From the NCBI GenBank assembly GCA_025449115.1, contig JAHLKC010000038.1, forward strand, positions 1 through 64,000: a stretch of 64,000 bases of DNA. Direction: 5' to 3'. Shown piece by piece: positions 11,303-23,460 of the stretch. The first letter of the stretch is position 1. Each line of letters begins with the position of its first letter. This DNA is from Chytridium lagenaria. Its lineage: Eukaryota; Chytridiomycota; Chytridiomycetes; Chytridiales; Chytridiaceae. The notes beneath the pieces were generated by a model that ran no database searches, was not told the origin of the DNA, and worked only from the letters and a program-made list of their open reading frames with translations. The position numbers and the translations under genes were made by a program.

Positions 11303-12813
11303 TCACCCCGTCTTCCCATCAACAGGCACAGCAGCCACAGGAGGCGGTGGCGAAAAACACATCTTCCCCAACACCGTCGGTCGACCATGTCCCTTCCGTC
11401 CTCCCTCCTCCCACCGCTTCCCAACAGGTTTCAACACCTCCCAACTCCTCCCACCTCCCTCGTACATCCCTTCATCCTCCCGCGTCGTTTCAACAGCCGG
11501 CGCCAACAGGTACAAACACGGCGTTGGGGTCGGGAAGCGACGACTCGGATGAAGGGGGTGTCCTAACGGTAAGACGAGGCATCCCCCATCTACAGCCATA
11601 AACGGTGGTGGCCGTTCCATCAAAGACTTGGATACGGGCATCATCGGGCTTTCCAACAACGGCAATGTCGTTACAGAGGGAGACGGCAATGACGCAGATG
11701 ACGCCGACAAAAGGTTTAAAAGGATCGTTGAAGTGGGAGTCCGAGATCCCCGTGGAAGCTCTCACAACACGCGGCATCATGAGAAACCTCACCACACCTT
11801 TATGAAGACTAAGAACAACATGACATGCCATCCGCGCAACAGGGTGAGGGTCCGGAATCCCCAACCCCCGTCTCGCTTCCGGGTCCACCAAGGCTTTCGC
11901 CATCTCCCTAGCAAGAGGTAACGCTCGACTCCCCAACACCCTCCCAACCCAATTCGGTATAAGCGCGGCAGCCACAAGCATATCCAAATGTTCAAAGGTA
12001 TGTGACCGGGTTGCAGTAGGTGTGGACGCCTCGAATAATGTCACATGATCCGCCATGTCGTTAAAGGTCGCAGGTATCCCCTGAATCCCCAAGGATGTGC
12101 CGAGATGTCGCCATACAGCACAGGTGGCCTCACGTTCGGTTTGGGTGAGAGGACGGTAGCCGTAGCGATCCACCCAGCGGCAGGGTTCGATGGCGAGGAC
12201 AGAGATAATGTAGATTTGTTCGGCGAGGGTCAAGGGTGGGGTGATGTGGGAGGATATGCTGGAGGGAGAGGTGGATTTGGGGGGAGGGGTTGAGATGATA
12301 TCGGGGGTTAAGAGGGTTTGTACGGGACATGGCGATGGCGATACCGGGAATGGAATAACTTCGAATCAACGCGAGGTAAACGCCTACACACCCCAAAAAG
12401 GGACCATATTAACATTATTCAATAATAATAAAATATATAAAGTAAAAAAAAAAAAGGAATAGTAAGCCCTCACCAGCCTCCCCAAAAACGGAAACTCCCA
12501 TTCCCACAATCTATCATGAATTTCCTTTGCGGACCGCCAAATCCAATGGTTCTGTTGTATTAGCCGTGAGGGATTTATCCGTCCTGCTGAGAACCTTTCC
12601 GAGAAACTCGACGGTTTTAGTGACAGCGTTGGAGACGAGGCCTTGTGTATGTGCGGGTTGAGGATGAGGTATGGGTTGTGGTTGTGATGTGGACATGGTT
12701 TGAATGTCTGTGGCAAGGTCGAAACGGTGGTGACCGACAATGCAGAGGTAGGACGATGCCGCGAGGGATGCTACTGCGGGCCATGCGGTCAGAGTTTGTG
12801 GGAGGGGGGGCAA
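11303..12813 (-). CDS. mpaB / DUF2236 (ER-bound oxygenase-like) protein
   Basis: This family includes fungal mpaB-type ER oxygenases and bacterial rubber oxygenase, heme enzymes of oxidative cleavage. Seen in order: a hydrophobic N-terminus ending YLCIVGHHRF (12720-12810); the early motif EIHDRLWEWEFPFLGRLVRA (about 12465-12530); an intron; LALIRSYSIPGIAIAMSRTN (about 12320-12380); TLAEQIYIISVLAIEPCRW; TQTEREATCAVWRHLGTSLG followed by GIPATFNDM; TRSHTFEHLDML; and a helix RMACHVVLSLHKGVVRFLMM. The 12813 end is only the edge of the open frame (no ATG there), so the true start may be in an upstream exon. Single-base frame changes occur near 12540, 12280 and 11550; the last exposes a tail TREDEGMYEGGGRSWEVLKP ending at 11303. 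Substrate unknown. Confidence 0.65.
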
Positions 12814-14671
12814 AGGGTTGGTTGGTTTTTTGTTTTTTTGGTTGTTGCTGTTGTTGTTACTGTTGTAGATGTGTACGGTTCTCCTGCTCCTGCTTCTTTT
12901 TGAAGGGGGTGGACAAAGAGGTGATGGGCCCCTTTGGCTCGCGCAGACGCAGTTGAAGGGATGAGGGACTGGTGTTGATGGAAAGTGGATGTCCCGTCGC
13001 CAAACAAGTGTAGATGATGAGGGATGATTTGGTGGGTTTGTTCGTTGGTAGGTGCTCTCTGTGCTTTTGCGTTTTGCGTGTTTAGGGCGTGGGGTGTGTG
13101 TGGTGTGATGTGGTTTGGTGGGGTATGAAGTTTTTCAGATGGCTGGAGTATTAGAGTGTGGAGAGGAGTGGAGTGGAGTGGGAGGAGGAGGAGGAATAGG
13201 GATGGGATGAAAGGATGATGATAGAGGTGTGAGGTCTTTGGACTGTCTGTTGCTGTTGCTTGGGGCAAAGCAATTGAATAATTAATTAAACCATATGATG
13301 AAAATACTCGCAAAAATGTCACCACTCACATGTTTCATTGATATTTCAAAAGAATTGAAGAAATGTCTACACATGGATACGATATTTTAGCTTTCATGAA
13401 CATTTCAACATAATGAAGTGGAAGATATTCACTATAGTGATCAGTGCGACAAGCGTGCAAAAATAAAAATTTACAATAAGAAAAATGTCAACTAGAAATA
13501 CGATTTTACTTCCAACTTGCCAACATGTGGATGAATATTCTAAACTGATTGATCGGATAAAATTTTATTTATTTATTTTATTATAGGCAAAACCCTCGGG
13601 TCCAAATTTCAATCTCGTATCACATTTAAATATCACTTTTAAAAATAAAACGTGAGCGGGCATTGAAAATGAAAGATCAAGAGTGAAATATATAATTAAA
13701 AAGAATATAAAATTAATGCTAAAACTGGTGAATCCTGTCCGAACTGAATATCCGGGAAATCGATCGAAATCACCTGATAAAAAAGAATTAAAAAAAAACA
13801 GATCCAGCTAATAAAAGAAGAAGAAGGAGGAGGAGGAGGAGGTCAGGTGCTGTCGTGTGAGATGTTTGCTGTCGGAGATGTTGTTTTTTTGTTTTGGTAA
13901 AAGTTGTATGTGCGTGTGGAGGAGCTTGGAGGAACTGAAGGAGGAGGATGATAGATGGAGTCAAGATGTTTTTTTGTTCCGGCGTCTGACACTCTTAATG
14001 ACTAGGTACCTGGCGCAAGAGTGAGATGATTGGAATTTGAATCTTCCAATATTTTAAGAAAACGCCATGTAAATACTATAGTAAATAACAGAATGCTTGC
14101 GGGCATCACCATGTATACAAGAAAGATCAGCCCTTGCAAGATGCCTCGACCTCCAACGACAAAATGTTTGACACTTGACAACTTTACTCATGTAAATAAA
14201 AGATGGACAGAGTATAGTTGTGGAACTGGAACCAACACCAAATGTCTCTCTTCTATATATATATATATAAAAATATTATTTTATTTATTTCATTTATTTA
14301 TTCCTGCCTATTACATATTACATAATATATTACCTATTGATATTATTATATGGCTTGCATGGTGCGCCAACCTTTGTAGAAGCCTTGAAAATTGTCTTTT
14401 TCTTTGAATTTACAATTATTTATTAATTTTTACATATTATTAGAAAAACACAAAAGCTTGTGTTTTCAAATAGTTGTAACCTCCCTACCTCTGTATCTCC
14501 CTTATCGACTCGCTTGTCGACTCCCTACCTACAGCCATCATCCATCCATTCATTCATCCATCCATCCATTCTATCCATTCCATTGTCATTCCATCTATCG
14601 GTCCATCCCATTCATTCCATCGTCATCCATCTGTCTATCTATCTATCTATCTATCCAAATATCCATCCAGA
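12814..14671. other. intergenic, simple-sequence rich
   Basis: No supported gene. AT-rich from about 13330, with (CATC)n from about 14528 to 14580 and (TATC)n near 14635-14660 directly before the start codon of the next gene. Confidence 0.6.
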
Positions 14672-16170
14672 ATGAGTTTACCCACATCAACCATAGAAGT
14701 GACCACCGATTCACCTAACCCAGGCCCTTCTACAAGCTCACCACCATCACCCTCACCTCCCTCTCCATCATCATCACCACCTGCTCCCATTCCTTCTCCT
14801 ACTCTAGATCCAGGTCCATCGCCACCTCAACCCATCATCATTCCTATCCCTTCACCATCTCCTAACGGTGGTGGTGGTGGTGGTGGTGGTGGTGGTGGTG
14901 GTGGTGGTGTAAATCCACCTGTTTCTTCCTTGTTATCAGGAGGAGGAGTAGGAGGAGGAGGTGTGACCTCATCCCCATCATCATCGTCATCACCACCTGT
15001 TCCAGTGAATGTTCCTGTGCCTGGTGGACCTGGAGCCCCCCCTGTTCCCACGGTAAGAAATAAAAATGCATGCATGGATTGGAGTAGAGACGATAGAGCC
15101 CCCTCCCCCTCCTATTTTATTTAGTTATTCATTCATTCATTTATCATTACACCTCTTATTTACATACATATAGATCACATAGACATGCTTTACCTTGTAT
15201 GGTATAATTGTTGTTTTCTGTTACACAATACCCTATTAGGGTTTTTAGTGTTTTTTTTTTGTTTTATTTATATATTTAATTCAGCCATTTTATTTATTAT
15301 TTATTATTATTATTTATTATTTTATTTTATATTTAAACTATGTAATAATATTTATTTTATTGTACTTTTATTATTTAAACTACATATTTACTTTATTATA
15401 TTTCCATCTCATCAATATTATTTATAACAGGATCCTTTCATACCCACATCTCCTATCAATGGAGTCACCATCCCCACCCTCACCGCTGAATCCCCTATGA
15501 CCTCTTCTCCCCAAGCAACCTCCCCTCTCTCCTCAACCGCTATCGCCGGTATCGGTGCCTCCCTCACCATCGTCCTCATCGCATCCGCCGTCATCGCATT
15601 CACCATCATCCGTCGTCATCGTCGTCATCATCGTCATCTCCCTCCTTCCATTTCCAAAGACGACATCCTGCTCACCCCTACCACACCTCCATCCAAAGAA
15701 CGGTTGTCGGGAGCCTCGGATCAGGGATACATGGAGACAGGGAAGACCAGGACGTCGTCTCCAGAGAGGGTCGCGGGATACCCTATTATGGCATCAACGG
15801 CTGTCCCGACCGTCACTCATGCGTTGCCTGATGAAACCATGTACAGAGATATCTCACCCTATGGCTATGCTCATCAGGTAAGAATCAAAGAAACCCTTTT
15901 TTCCCTTCCTTCCCATCATCTCACCTCCCCGCCTTTTTTTTCTTACTCCTTTTTTTTATTATTAGACCCCTCACCCCCAGCTCTCGCCTCATACGATCCC
16001 CAGCCCTACGTTCAAGCCGCGTATCCCACCCCTCGCCCGAAACCCCCAAACGTGACCTCACCGTCCATCAAGCCACCCCTGATTTGTCGCGTTCAGTGAC
16101 GGGACGCAAAAACGTGGGAGCCACCTATACAGACTTTCAGGGACACGTTGAACCTATTGTAGACAATTAA
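14672..16170 (+). CDS. Pro/Gly/Ser-rich single-pass membrane protein
   Basis: Not assigned to a family. Exon 1 from ATG 14672 encodes a Ser/Thr/Pro-rich extracellular-type region with PSPPSPS repeats and a run of about 14 Gly encoded by GGT repeats. After a roughly 375-nt intron (about 15052-15430) exon 2 encodes a clear membrane span (IAGIGASLTIVLIASAVIAF) followed by a basic His/Arg stretch (IIRRHRRHHRHL), placing the C-terminus in the cytosol. Exon 3 begins after an acceptor near 15965 and needs two C-run corrections (near 15977 and 16042) to reach the stop at 16170 (tail FQGHVEPIVDN). The layout resembles cell-surface sensors of the Mid2/WSC kind, but no WSC Cys pattern and no classical signal peptide are visible. 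Confidence 0.6.
14867..14909 (+). repeat. (GGT)n microsatellite coding polyglycine
   Basis: About 14 consecutive GGT triplets inside the first exon of the membrane protein gene. Confidence 0.95.
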
Positions 16171-16946
16171 ACTTCCTTTCAGTTTATCCAAAACAACCTC
16201 CTTTTCTTTTCTTTTTTTTTTTTTTTGGTAGACTTCCCACACCTACCTGCGAGTGGTTTTAGAAATGCGAACCAGTGAATCGTTTGTCCATGTTTTGTTT
16301 TCGTGTATTTGGATTTGTTATTGTATCTTGTACTTTTTCAGTCTATAAAAGTAAACCCATATTATCTTATTACCATTGGCTGGCACAACGGAGCGTCGTT
16401 CCGTCCATGAATATTGTGTGCCAATCCAAAGATGAATAAGGTCTCAAGGGAGACGTTAACGGAGTATATCTTAGAAGCATACTGTGTGAACATCATCTCT
16501 TATCATAAATATTCTCCATGCTCCTTGTTCACACCACCAACAACAACAAACATATCCCTTTCGTTAATTATCCAATATTGTGATGACCAACAACAAATAT
16601 TGCAAGAAAAAAGCCACGCCTTTATATTCCCATTTGCAACCGCATCAAATATAGCTAAACCAGCCTTTGCTTTATCAAGAGCATTATAACCATCAAAAAC
16701 ATTAAAACATGCATGAAGCGACATCAAAAAAAAAAAAAAAAAAAAAAAAAAACCCATCCCTTGAAAACTATAAACAGATTCAGGCACATGAATGACGCCA
16801 AAAAAAAAAAAAAACGATACCCATGCACCCGCGAATAACAACACCCACTACATCAACAAATCAGAAAAACGCAACATGCTAATCTCCCCTAAACGCCTCA
16901 AGGAAAGAAAATACAGAACAAGAAGCAATCATCCGAAAAAACGATA
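16171..16946. other. intergenic, with long A-runs
   Basis: No gene seen. Contains a 27-nt A-run at 16726-16752 and a further A-run near 16801-16814. Confidence 0.6.
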
Positions 16947-19020
16947 TCACATCTCATCCTCCCTCATTAACCCCCCATACAACTCCTCCAACGTCATTTC
17001 CTGACCCCAATCATCAAATTCACTCCCCCATTCCCTCCCTCCTCCTCCCCCTCCCTCTCTTCTTCCCACCATTCTTCCCCCTCTCCACCACCCCTTCCCA
17101 CCCCTCCACAAACTCCCCAACCCCACCTCCTCGCTCTCTCCATAATCTCCTCCACCCCCTTCCACCCCCCACAACCTCCTTCACCCCCTCCAACACCCTC
17201 CCAACGCCACACTCCACAGCCTCGACAGCATGGACGCGCTCCAAACACCTCCGAAACCCAATGACCTCCCCAACCCTCCCCGTATCATGATGAATGAGGG
17301 TGGACAGGATGAACCCGTAGAACCGGGGATCGGCGTGACGGTTCCGCGCGGGGATGGGGAAGGTGGGGAGGAAGATGGAGGAGGCGGAGATGAGGGGAGG
17401 CGGAGACAGGGGTGGGTGAGGGTGAGGGTGGATGCGATGGTGAAGAAGAGGTGGGAGGTTTGAGGGGTGAAGGGAGGATGTGGGTGAGGGAGTAAAGGAA
17501 CAGGGTGAGAAGTTGGAGGGAGGGTGGTGGGATGTTGGTGAGAGGAGGGTTGGGAAGTGGGTGAGGAGGAATGTGGGGGGAGTTGGGGTGTTGAAGAGTT
17601 TTGTGGTGAAAGCGGGGGATGGGAGGAGGTCGGGTGGTGGGTGATGGAGGGGTGGGAAAGGAAGACGAGGAAGGAGGGAAGATCTTTATGTGCGGATGGG
17701 GCCAGAATGGAGGTGGGCGATGGTGAGTGGGTCTACGTGAGGGAAATCGAGGAGAGTGGTAGCAAGGATTGGGTTTCCGGATGTCAAAGCCGCTTCAAGG
17801 GTGAGGTTTGTAGCGAGACCGAGATGAACGTTGGGATGAGCCGCCATACGATGGAAGAGCGGGATAGCGTCGTTCAACGAAACATGAGGGATGAGTTTAA
17901 AAACTCGATGATCATGAGTATTAGGATCGTAAAGGTTTCTTTCAATGAGATCAGCGACGAGATGGATATCGTGTCGTTCATCGGGGACCCAACCTTCCGG
18001 CGCCGCAGGTGGGGTATACAAGAGACACGTCTTTACAAACGCGTTAATCCAGGGTTTCGGAACGGTAGGATGACAAAGAAGATCAAGAAGATACTTTGAC
18101 TCGTATAGTTTAATCGCCGCATGAAGTTCTTGCCCCGTGATATCAGGATCTAACGGCATCCTCTCCCAAAGCCAAACAAGCGGTACCAGCGATCCACAAC
18201 CAATAGCCTTCCGTCGAAACTCAAAGGTATCCATCGCAATCCTTGGATGCATCATGATGAAATCCAAACACTCCAAACTCTTTGTAAACGTCACCACATG
18301 CAATCCAAGTTCATCCACATACATCTCCTCCAACTCCATCACGGTCTGTATGATTCGCCAACGTCCCGCTTGAGCGGCTTGGTCCACTAGCGTTATCAAC
18401 ATGTCTCGTTCGGGATCTTGGACACGCCCACACCATAGAATAGGGAGGGCTTCCACGTATCCCAACGTCACAGCATCCTGAATCATGTACCACAACATCC
18501 CATGGTTTCCTGGCTCCATATAAAACTCCTTCACAATCTCTCCAGCCCGTGGTTCAAGATGCAAGATCTGAAACGCCACAAGCGCATGCAACGCGTCATA
18601 CACCTTCCAAATCTCTAAATCCGCATGATGTTGAATCAACAATCGACATGCATCCTTCAGGAACTGGTGTTTGTCACAATGACCCCTCAGCAGGAGGATA
18701 CAGTCGTTCGGGCAGTATTTAAAATAATGCAAGTGGTTGTGGAAGCCGTGGATGACGATGGAGGCGGCGAGGTAGATGGGGTGGGAGTTGTGGAAGGGGT
18801 GGAGGAAGGTGAGGGGTGGCGGGGCGGGGCGGGGTTTGAGGAGAGCGAGGGCAAAGGACCATTGGTGGGAGAAGGAAAAGAGGATGCGGAATGACTTGGA
18901 GATCAAGGGGAGGAGGGAGATGGTGGGGGGTGAGAGGTACGAGGTGATGCTTTGACGTATCTCGACTGGAAGAGTTTTCAAACAATGTCGTTGACATGTT
19001 TTTTGGTTGTTGTGTAACAA
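16947..19020 (-). CDS. F-box protein with ankyrin-like helical repeats
   Basis: F-box proteins are substrate adaptors of SCF ubiquitin ligases. The first 444 codons (start 19020) are uninterrupted: an F-box-like N-terminus (TLPVEIRQSITSYLSPP then ISKSFRILFSF) is followed by about ten weak helix-pair units such as DAVTLGYVEALPILW, DQAAQAGRWRIIQTVMELEE and FTKSLECLDFIMMHPRIAMD, typical of diverged ankyrin repeats in chytrid F-box families. The long frame stops at 17686, but protein-like sequence continues in other frames (HADPRFYGFILSTLIHHDTG near 17280; end DDWGQEMTLEELYGGLMRED at 16947), so the gene probably runs to 16947 with several G/C-run frame changes. Substrate unknown. Confidence 0.6.
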
Positions 19021-21093
19021 CGGGCATACACTTCACGACAGTGTCGACACCTCGTCAAGGGTGAAAAGTGGGAAGTATGCCAAAGATATCGTTTTAATCA
19101 TCGAATAGCATACCCTCTCATTTTATGATTTCTCTAAATCTAAAATAGAACTTTCTTTTACTCTAAACAATGTTCACCATTTTTTAAACCTCATGGACCC
19201 TCTTAAAGAAAACCAAACTTTATTACTACGCATTCTACATCTCTCTAATAACAAATTGCCATCTTCGTTCCATGCATTTTCCGCAACGTCTTTTACATGC
19301 CTTCAAATAACTATACTGATAACGTCGCCAAAAACACAACCTTTCGCCTCACATACCTAAAAAAAAAACTTTGAAAACGTGTCCGCTACAAAACACCCTC
19401 GTCAGCACTCAGCTTCTATCTACCAATTCAAGCTAAACGCATACCTTTAAAGACCTCAACGGTGGCCCCCAAAATCCATCGAAAACAATAACAACAATCT
19501 TGTCCTTACCGCACTCAATTGCAGATTAAAAAACAATACACCATTCCCTAAACTTCTGTAAATCATCGTTCAAGGAATCACACGCTTCCTTTACCAACAT
19601 GAAAAAAAACGAGCGACTTGTAACTACCATTCACCATGTTTTAACTCTAGAACCTCAACGCAGCCAGCAACACATAAAACTGCTGATTCCACAATAACGT
19701 TCATTTTCGTTTCAATTAAACACGCATATGGCTTGGTTTCAATAATTCAGAATAGAAGGATAAACATTCCTAAACACGTCGTTCATGGTACGACGAAATG
19801 GTGGTAAGGTTGGGCGCTTGTTTGCAAAGAGATGTTTTTAAATCAATCCACCTTTACAGCCACTCCCTTTCCTGTTGACGAAAAAGAAAGCGGTCGCGGC
19901 GAATATTAGGTGTTCCTGGATTCGCCTTTTTTTCTGTCATTCGAACATAGAGCTGTTGAGGATGTGAAGTACCCGTAAGTTCAGTCCGCCAAAACCTCCA
20001 CACAAAAAAGGTAAGACTCACATGCCTTTACATAAACAGACAAAAGAGAACAAACCATCAAAAAAGGATCAAAAGAGGGAAAGAAAAAATACAAGGTTGG
20101 CGCTATCCTGACATGCGAATATCAGATGACAAAAAAAAAACATTTTCCAATTAAAGTTTCTAAAAAAAATCCCTTAGACGACATGAAAAGAGAAATGAAA
20201 TAAAAAGCCTGCGGGAATGAAAAACACAAAAAAAAGCACTTGCAAAAAAAGACGCGGCCCTTTTTTGATGTCGGTCCGAAAACGTCCGAAGGGAAATGGT
20301 GTGACACAGAACCTCACACGATGTCATGCCATCACGATTCGGTTGTTGGGCAAAACAAAAAGCCGATGCCTGATGAGGAAACAAGACGTCAGCGCGGCGA
20401 GACGATGGGGGGGGAGGTGGAACGCCCATCGTAGTGTTGACGCCGAAAAATAGGATATTTTTACCTCCCAAAATTTCTATCTGCCACGCGGCCACCATTT
20501 AAAACATTCCCTTTGAAAACAACATTCGAGTTCGATTCCGTCATGTCGACGCCATCAGGGAGACAGGGGAAGAAGAGAAAAAGGTGCTCTCCTCGGGGCC
20601 TTGGTGCTTTCTTTCCCTCATGAAGGTGTGTGACGTTGTCAGATAAGGGGGAAAATACGTTTGTGTCACCGTCTCTCTGCACGCGTCAACGTCAATGTGA
20701 CGTAAAGGTGAGGATGAACCACGCGTGGAAAACTGGAAAGACGAGGGGTCGGTTTTGGGGAGGGCGGCTATGGGGTCTGAATCTGACTCTGTTTGGTGGC
20801 GAGGTGAGCAAGACATTCCAATGAGGGGGGAGCAACGCCATGCCATCGTGAAGAAAACGCTAGTGACAAAAGGTGAAGCAATTTGAAAGTAATGAGACAT
20901 TGTTTTTTGTTTCTAAAGATGCTCAAATGACTGTGTATTTTATAAAAAACGGGGTTTGGGGGTGAAACTGACGATTGTGCGGGTAACAAACTAAACCACA
21001 ATAAACAAACGGGTCTATAAAAAAAAGATAAGAAAACGTGCCCAAACTGACTGTATGCAAAATAATAAAAATAAAGAAAAAAAAAAACAGGTT
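19021..21093. other. intergenic, nothing recognised
   Basis: Two kilobases rich in A-runs. Short open frames here show neither conserved motifs nor convincing composition. Confidence 0.5.
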
Positions 21094-22115
21094 TTAACAC
21101 AAAAGACTGTTCACGCTCATTGACGCAGACTTGGTCTCTGTGGGTGAGATGGGCTCTGGTGACGGCGCAGGGCTAACCATGGTCTTTTTCTTGCCTGCAG
21201 CTGAAGCGGCGGATGAAAGCATCATGAGCATTTCAGCGCCAGCGGCTGAGGATGGGGGTTTCGCGATGGGGAGGTAGGACGTGTTGTGATGGGGGAGACG
21301 GGGGTGTCTTCTTCGATTTTAATGGGAGGGAGGACGGTGGGAATGGGCATGGAGTGGTGGGTTGCGGGGTAATAGGGGGTTGGAACGACGGCGTGGTGGT
21401 GAGGAGGGAGGTGGGGTGGGCAGACGAGACAAGGAGGGGGAACGGTTGCCACGGTGGGGAGGACGTGGTGGTGAGGAATGTGGTGGGTTGTTGTTGTTTT
21501 GCGAGAAGGCTTTGGAGGTGGATGATGTGTTCAATGGCGTTTTCGAGGATGGAAAGTTTGTGAAGACCAGATTGATTTGCGCATGAAGGGACGAGGGATC
21601 GTAGTTGCATGATCTTGTCGTTGATTTTCTCTCGCCGTCTGCGCTCGATGGCAGAGTGGGAGACTCTGCGGAGGGCGTCTTTTTCTTGAAGGTCGGAAAG
21701 GGTGGGCTTGGCGGAGGCTGAAGTGGAGCGGGGGTTGCGTGCAGAAGAGGGTTTGGGCGAGGTGGAGGTTGCGCGTGGGGAGGAGGAGGTGGTGGTTGAG
21801 GGGATGCGGGACGGGTGAGGGGGTGGCGGTTGCGTACATGTGGGGAGGTGCAGTCATGGTGGCTGGAGCTGGTGCGTGATGCCAGATCGGAGCAGTTGAA
21901 GGAGCGCCACCAGAGAGCGGTTGAGGGTAGTAGACGTGGTGAGGCTGCTGGTGCTGGTGGTGGTGCGGTTGTGGTTGTTGTTGCTGGTGGTGAGCCATGC
22001 GTTGCTGCTGTTGTTGTTGTTGCTGCTGGTGTTGGTGGTTGAAAGACGGAAGCATTGGTGTTGAAGGACTGACAGAGATTGGGAAAGCTGAAGGCGATGA
22101 AGGAGGTGAGCGCAT
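21094..22115 (-). CDS. basic helix-loop-helix transcription factor, Gln/His-rich
   Basis: bHLH factors dimerise and bind E-boxes. Start ATG 22115 (MRSPPSSPSAFPISVSP), then a Gln/His-rich tract (QHQQQQQQQQQRMAHHQQQQ). The DNA-binding domain lies at about 21500-21700: basic region RRVSHSAIERRRREKINDKI with the E-box-contact pattern H..I.ERRRR, helix 1 to LRSLVPSC, loop ANQSGLHK, helix 2 LSILENAIEHIIHLQSLLAK. The E of ERRRR and the R that favours CACGTG are present. The tail is Pro/Thr-rich with IKIEEDTPVSP and ends SMSVNSLLC at 21094. At least three one-base frame changes lie between start and stop (near 21840, 21470 and 21260), all beside C runs. Confidence 0.8.
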
Positions 22116-22411
22116 TCTTTGATTCTTTGACTTGTCTCGTTTAAATGGTGAGCTCGAATGAGTAACAAAGTACGTCCGTTTTTGAGTGAGTGTGAGGTGA
22201 GGAGGTGATTACGGTTAGAGAGTGAGGGGGAGGGGGAGATACCTCCTTTATATCTTTTTTTTGTTCCGGTTTTATAATATTGCGGGAGGTGAAAAAACGA
22301 GAAGCCCGCCTCCCTCCCACCTTCCCTCATTAATTCATTGACTCTTTTTTTTTGTCTTTTTTTTGCGACATATTTTCTGGGGCAAAAAGACAAGAATTAG
22401 GTATTGGAGTG

Positions 22412-22462
22412 AAGAGAGAGAGGAAAGAGAGGACAGAGAGAGAGAGAGAGAGAGAGAGGGAG
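22412..22462. repeat. (GA)n microsatellite
   Basis: Nearly pure gagaga tract with a few interruptions, about 300 bp upstream of the bHLH start codon. Confidence 0.9.
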
Positions 22463-23420
22463 CAAAAACTAAAAGAGAAAAAGAGAAAAGGATGCACGTG
22501 AAAGTGGATAAAAATGAATTACATTGTATGACATCATATAGAAATATACTTGGCTCTTTTTGTCACACCCTCACGTTTTTATCTTTATTATTATTTCTAA
22601 TCCAATGAGAATTCAGAATTCCTCATGGTCTCATTATCATTACGTCATAGTGATCCCAACACACGGGTGACGACGGGCTTCTTCCTCTTTGCTATGCGCC
22701 TGTCTTTGAATTTAATAGGCATTTACATACTATAGTTGCCTGTCTGTGGGGTGTGGAATGGGTGCTAATAATTAAAAATGGGATATATTTTTAACTATAT
22801 CATAGCAGTTTTTACGATTTAAATCGAATCGAAGGTTTTTTATATTTTTTTACGCGTCGATATTGCCAAGATTTTGGTACATTCATATGTTCAAAAAAGG
22901 CCGGAATAAAAAAGTAAAAAAAAAATACGCCTAATGAAGAAAGCGACGGGGAAACTTAACGCCCAACACGAAACTGAAAACAAGTGAAGAACACACAGTC
23001 TAAGTGAGGTCATGCTTGGTTGGGTTATGACATCTTTGTTTGTGATGTGAATGAAAGATAACCCGCGGGTGCAAAAGAAAAAAAATAATGGTGACAGCTG
23101 CAGAGTCGAAATTGAAAACATTGACCTCGCCATCACATTCTGAAACCAACTTTTTTATCTTTGCCTCTATATAAATGATTACTCTTGTCACGTAAAACTG
23201 TAAAAGTGTTATTCAAACACACTGTTTTTATTGTTAGAGAAGTAAAGACTTTACAAAGAAATAAATTCCCCTTTGTTGATTGTGAATTATAAAAGTATTA
23301 TCTTGGGTTTGAGACGAGAAAAGAGAAAAGAGAAAAAGGTTTTCATTCTTCATTCCACTGCTACACAAATACCTGATCGGTGATTTAGGTGATACACGTT
23401 CACGAGGGCCAGATAATAAT

Positions 23421-23460
23421 ACTAATAATATTAATTATTAATTATTAATATTATTATACT
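23421..23460. repeat. AT-rich near-palindrome
   Basis: The segment aataatattaattattaat and its continuation read almost the same on both strands, so extrusion as a hairpin is possible. It abuts a 50-nt purine-rich strand. Confidence 0.6.
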
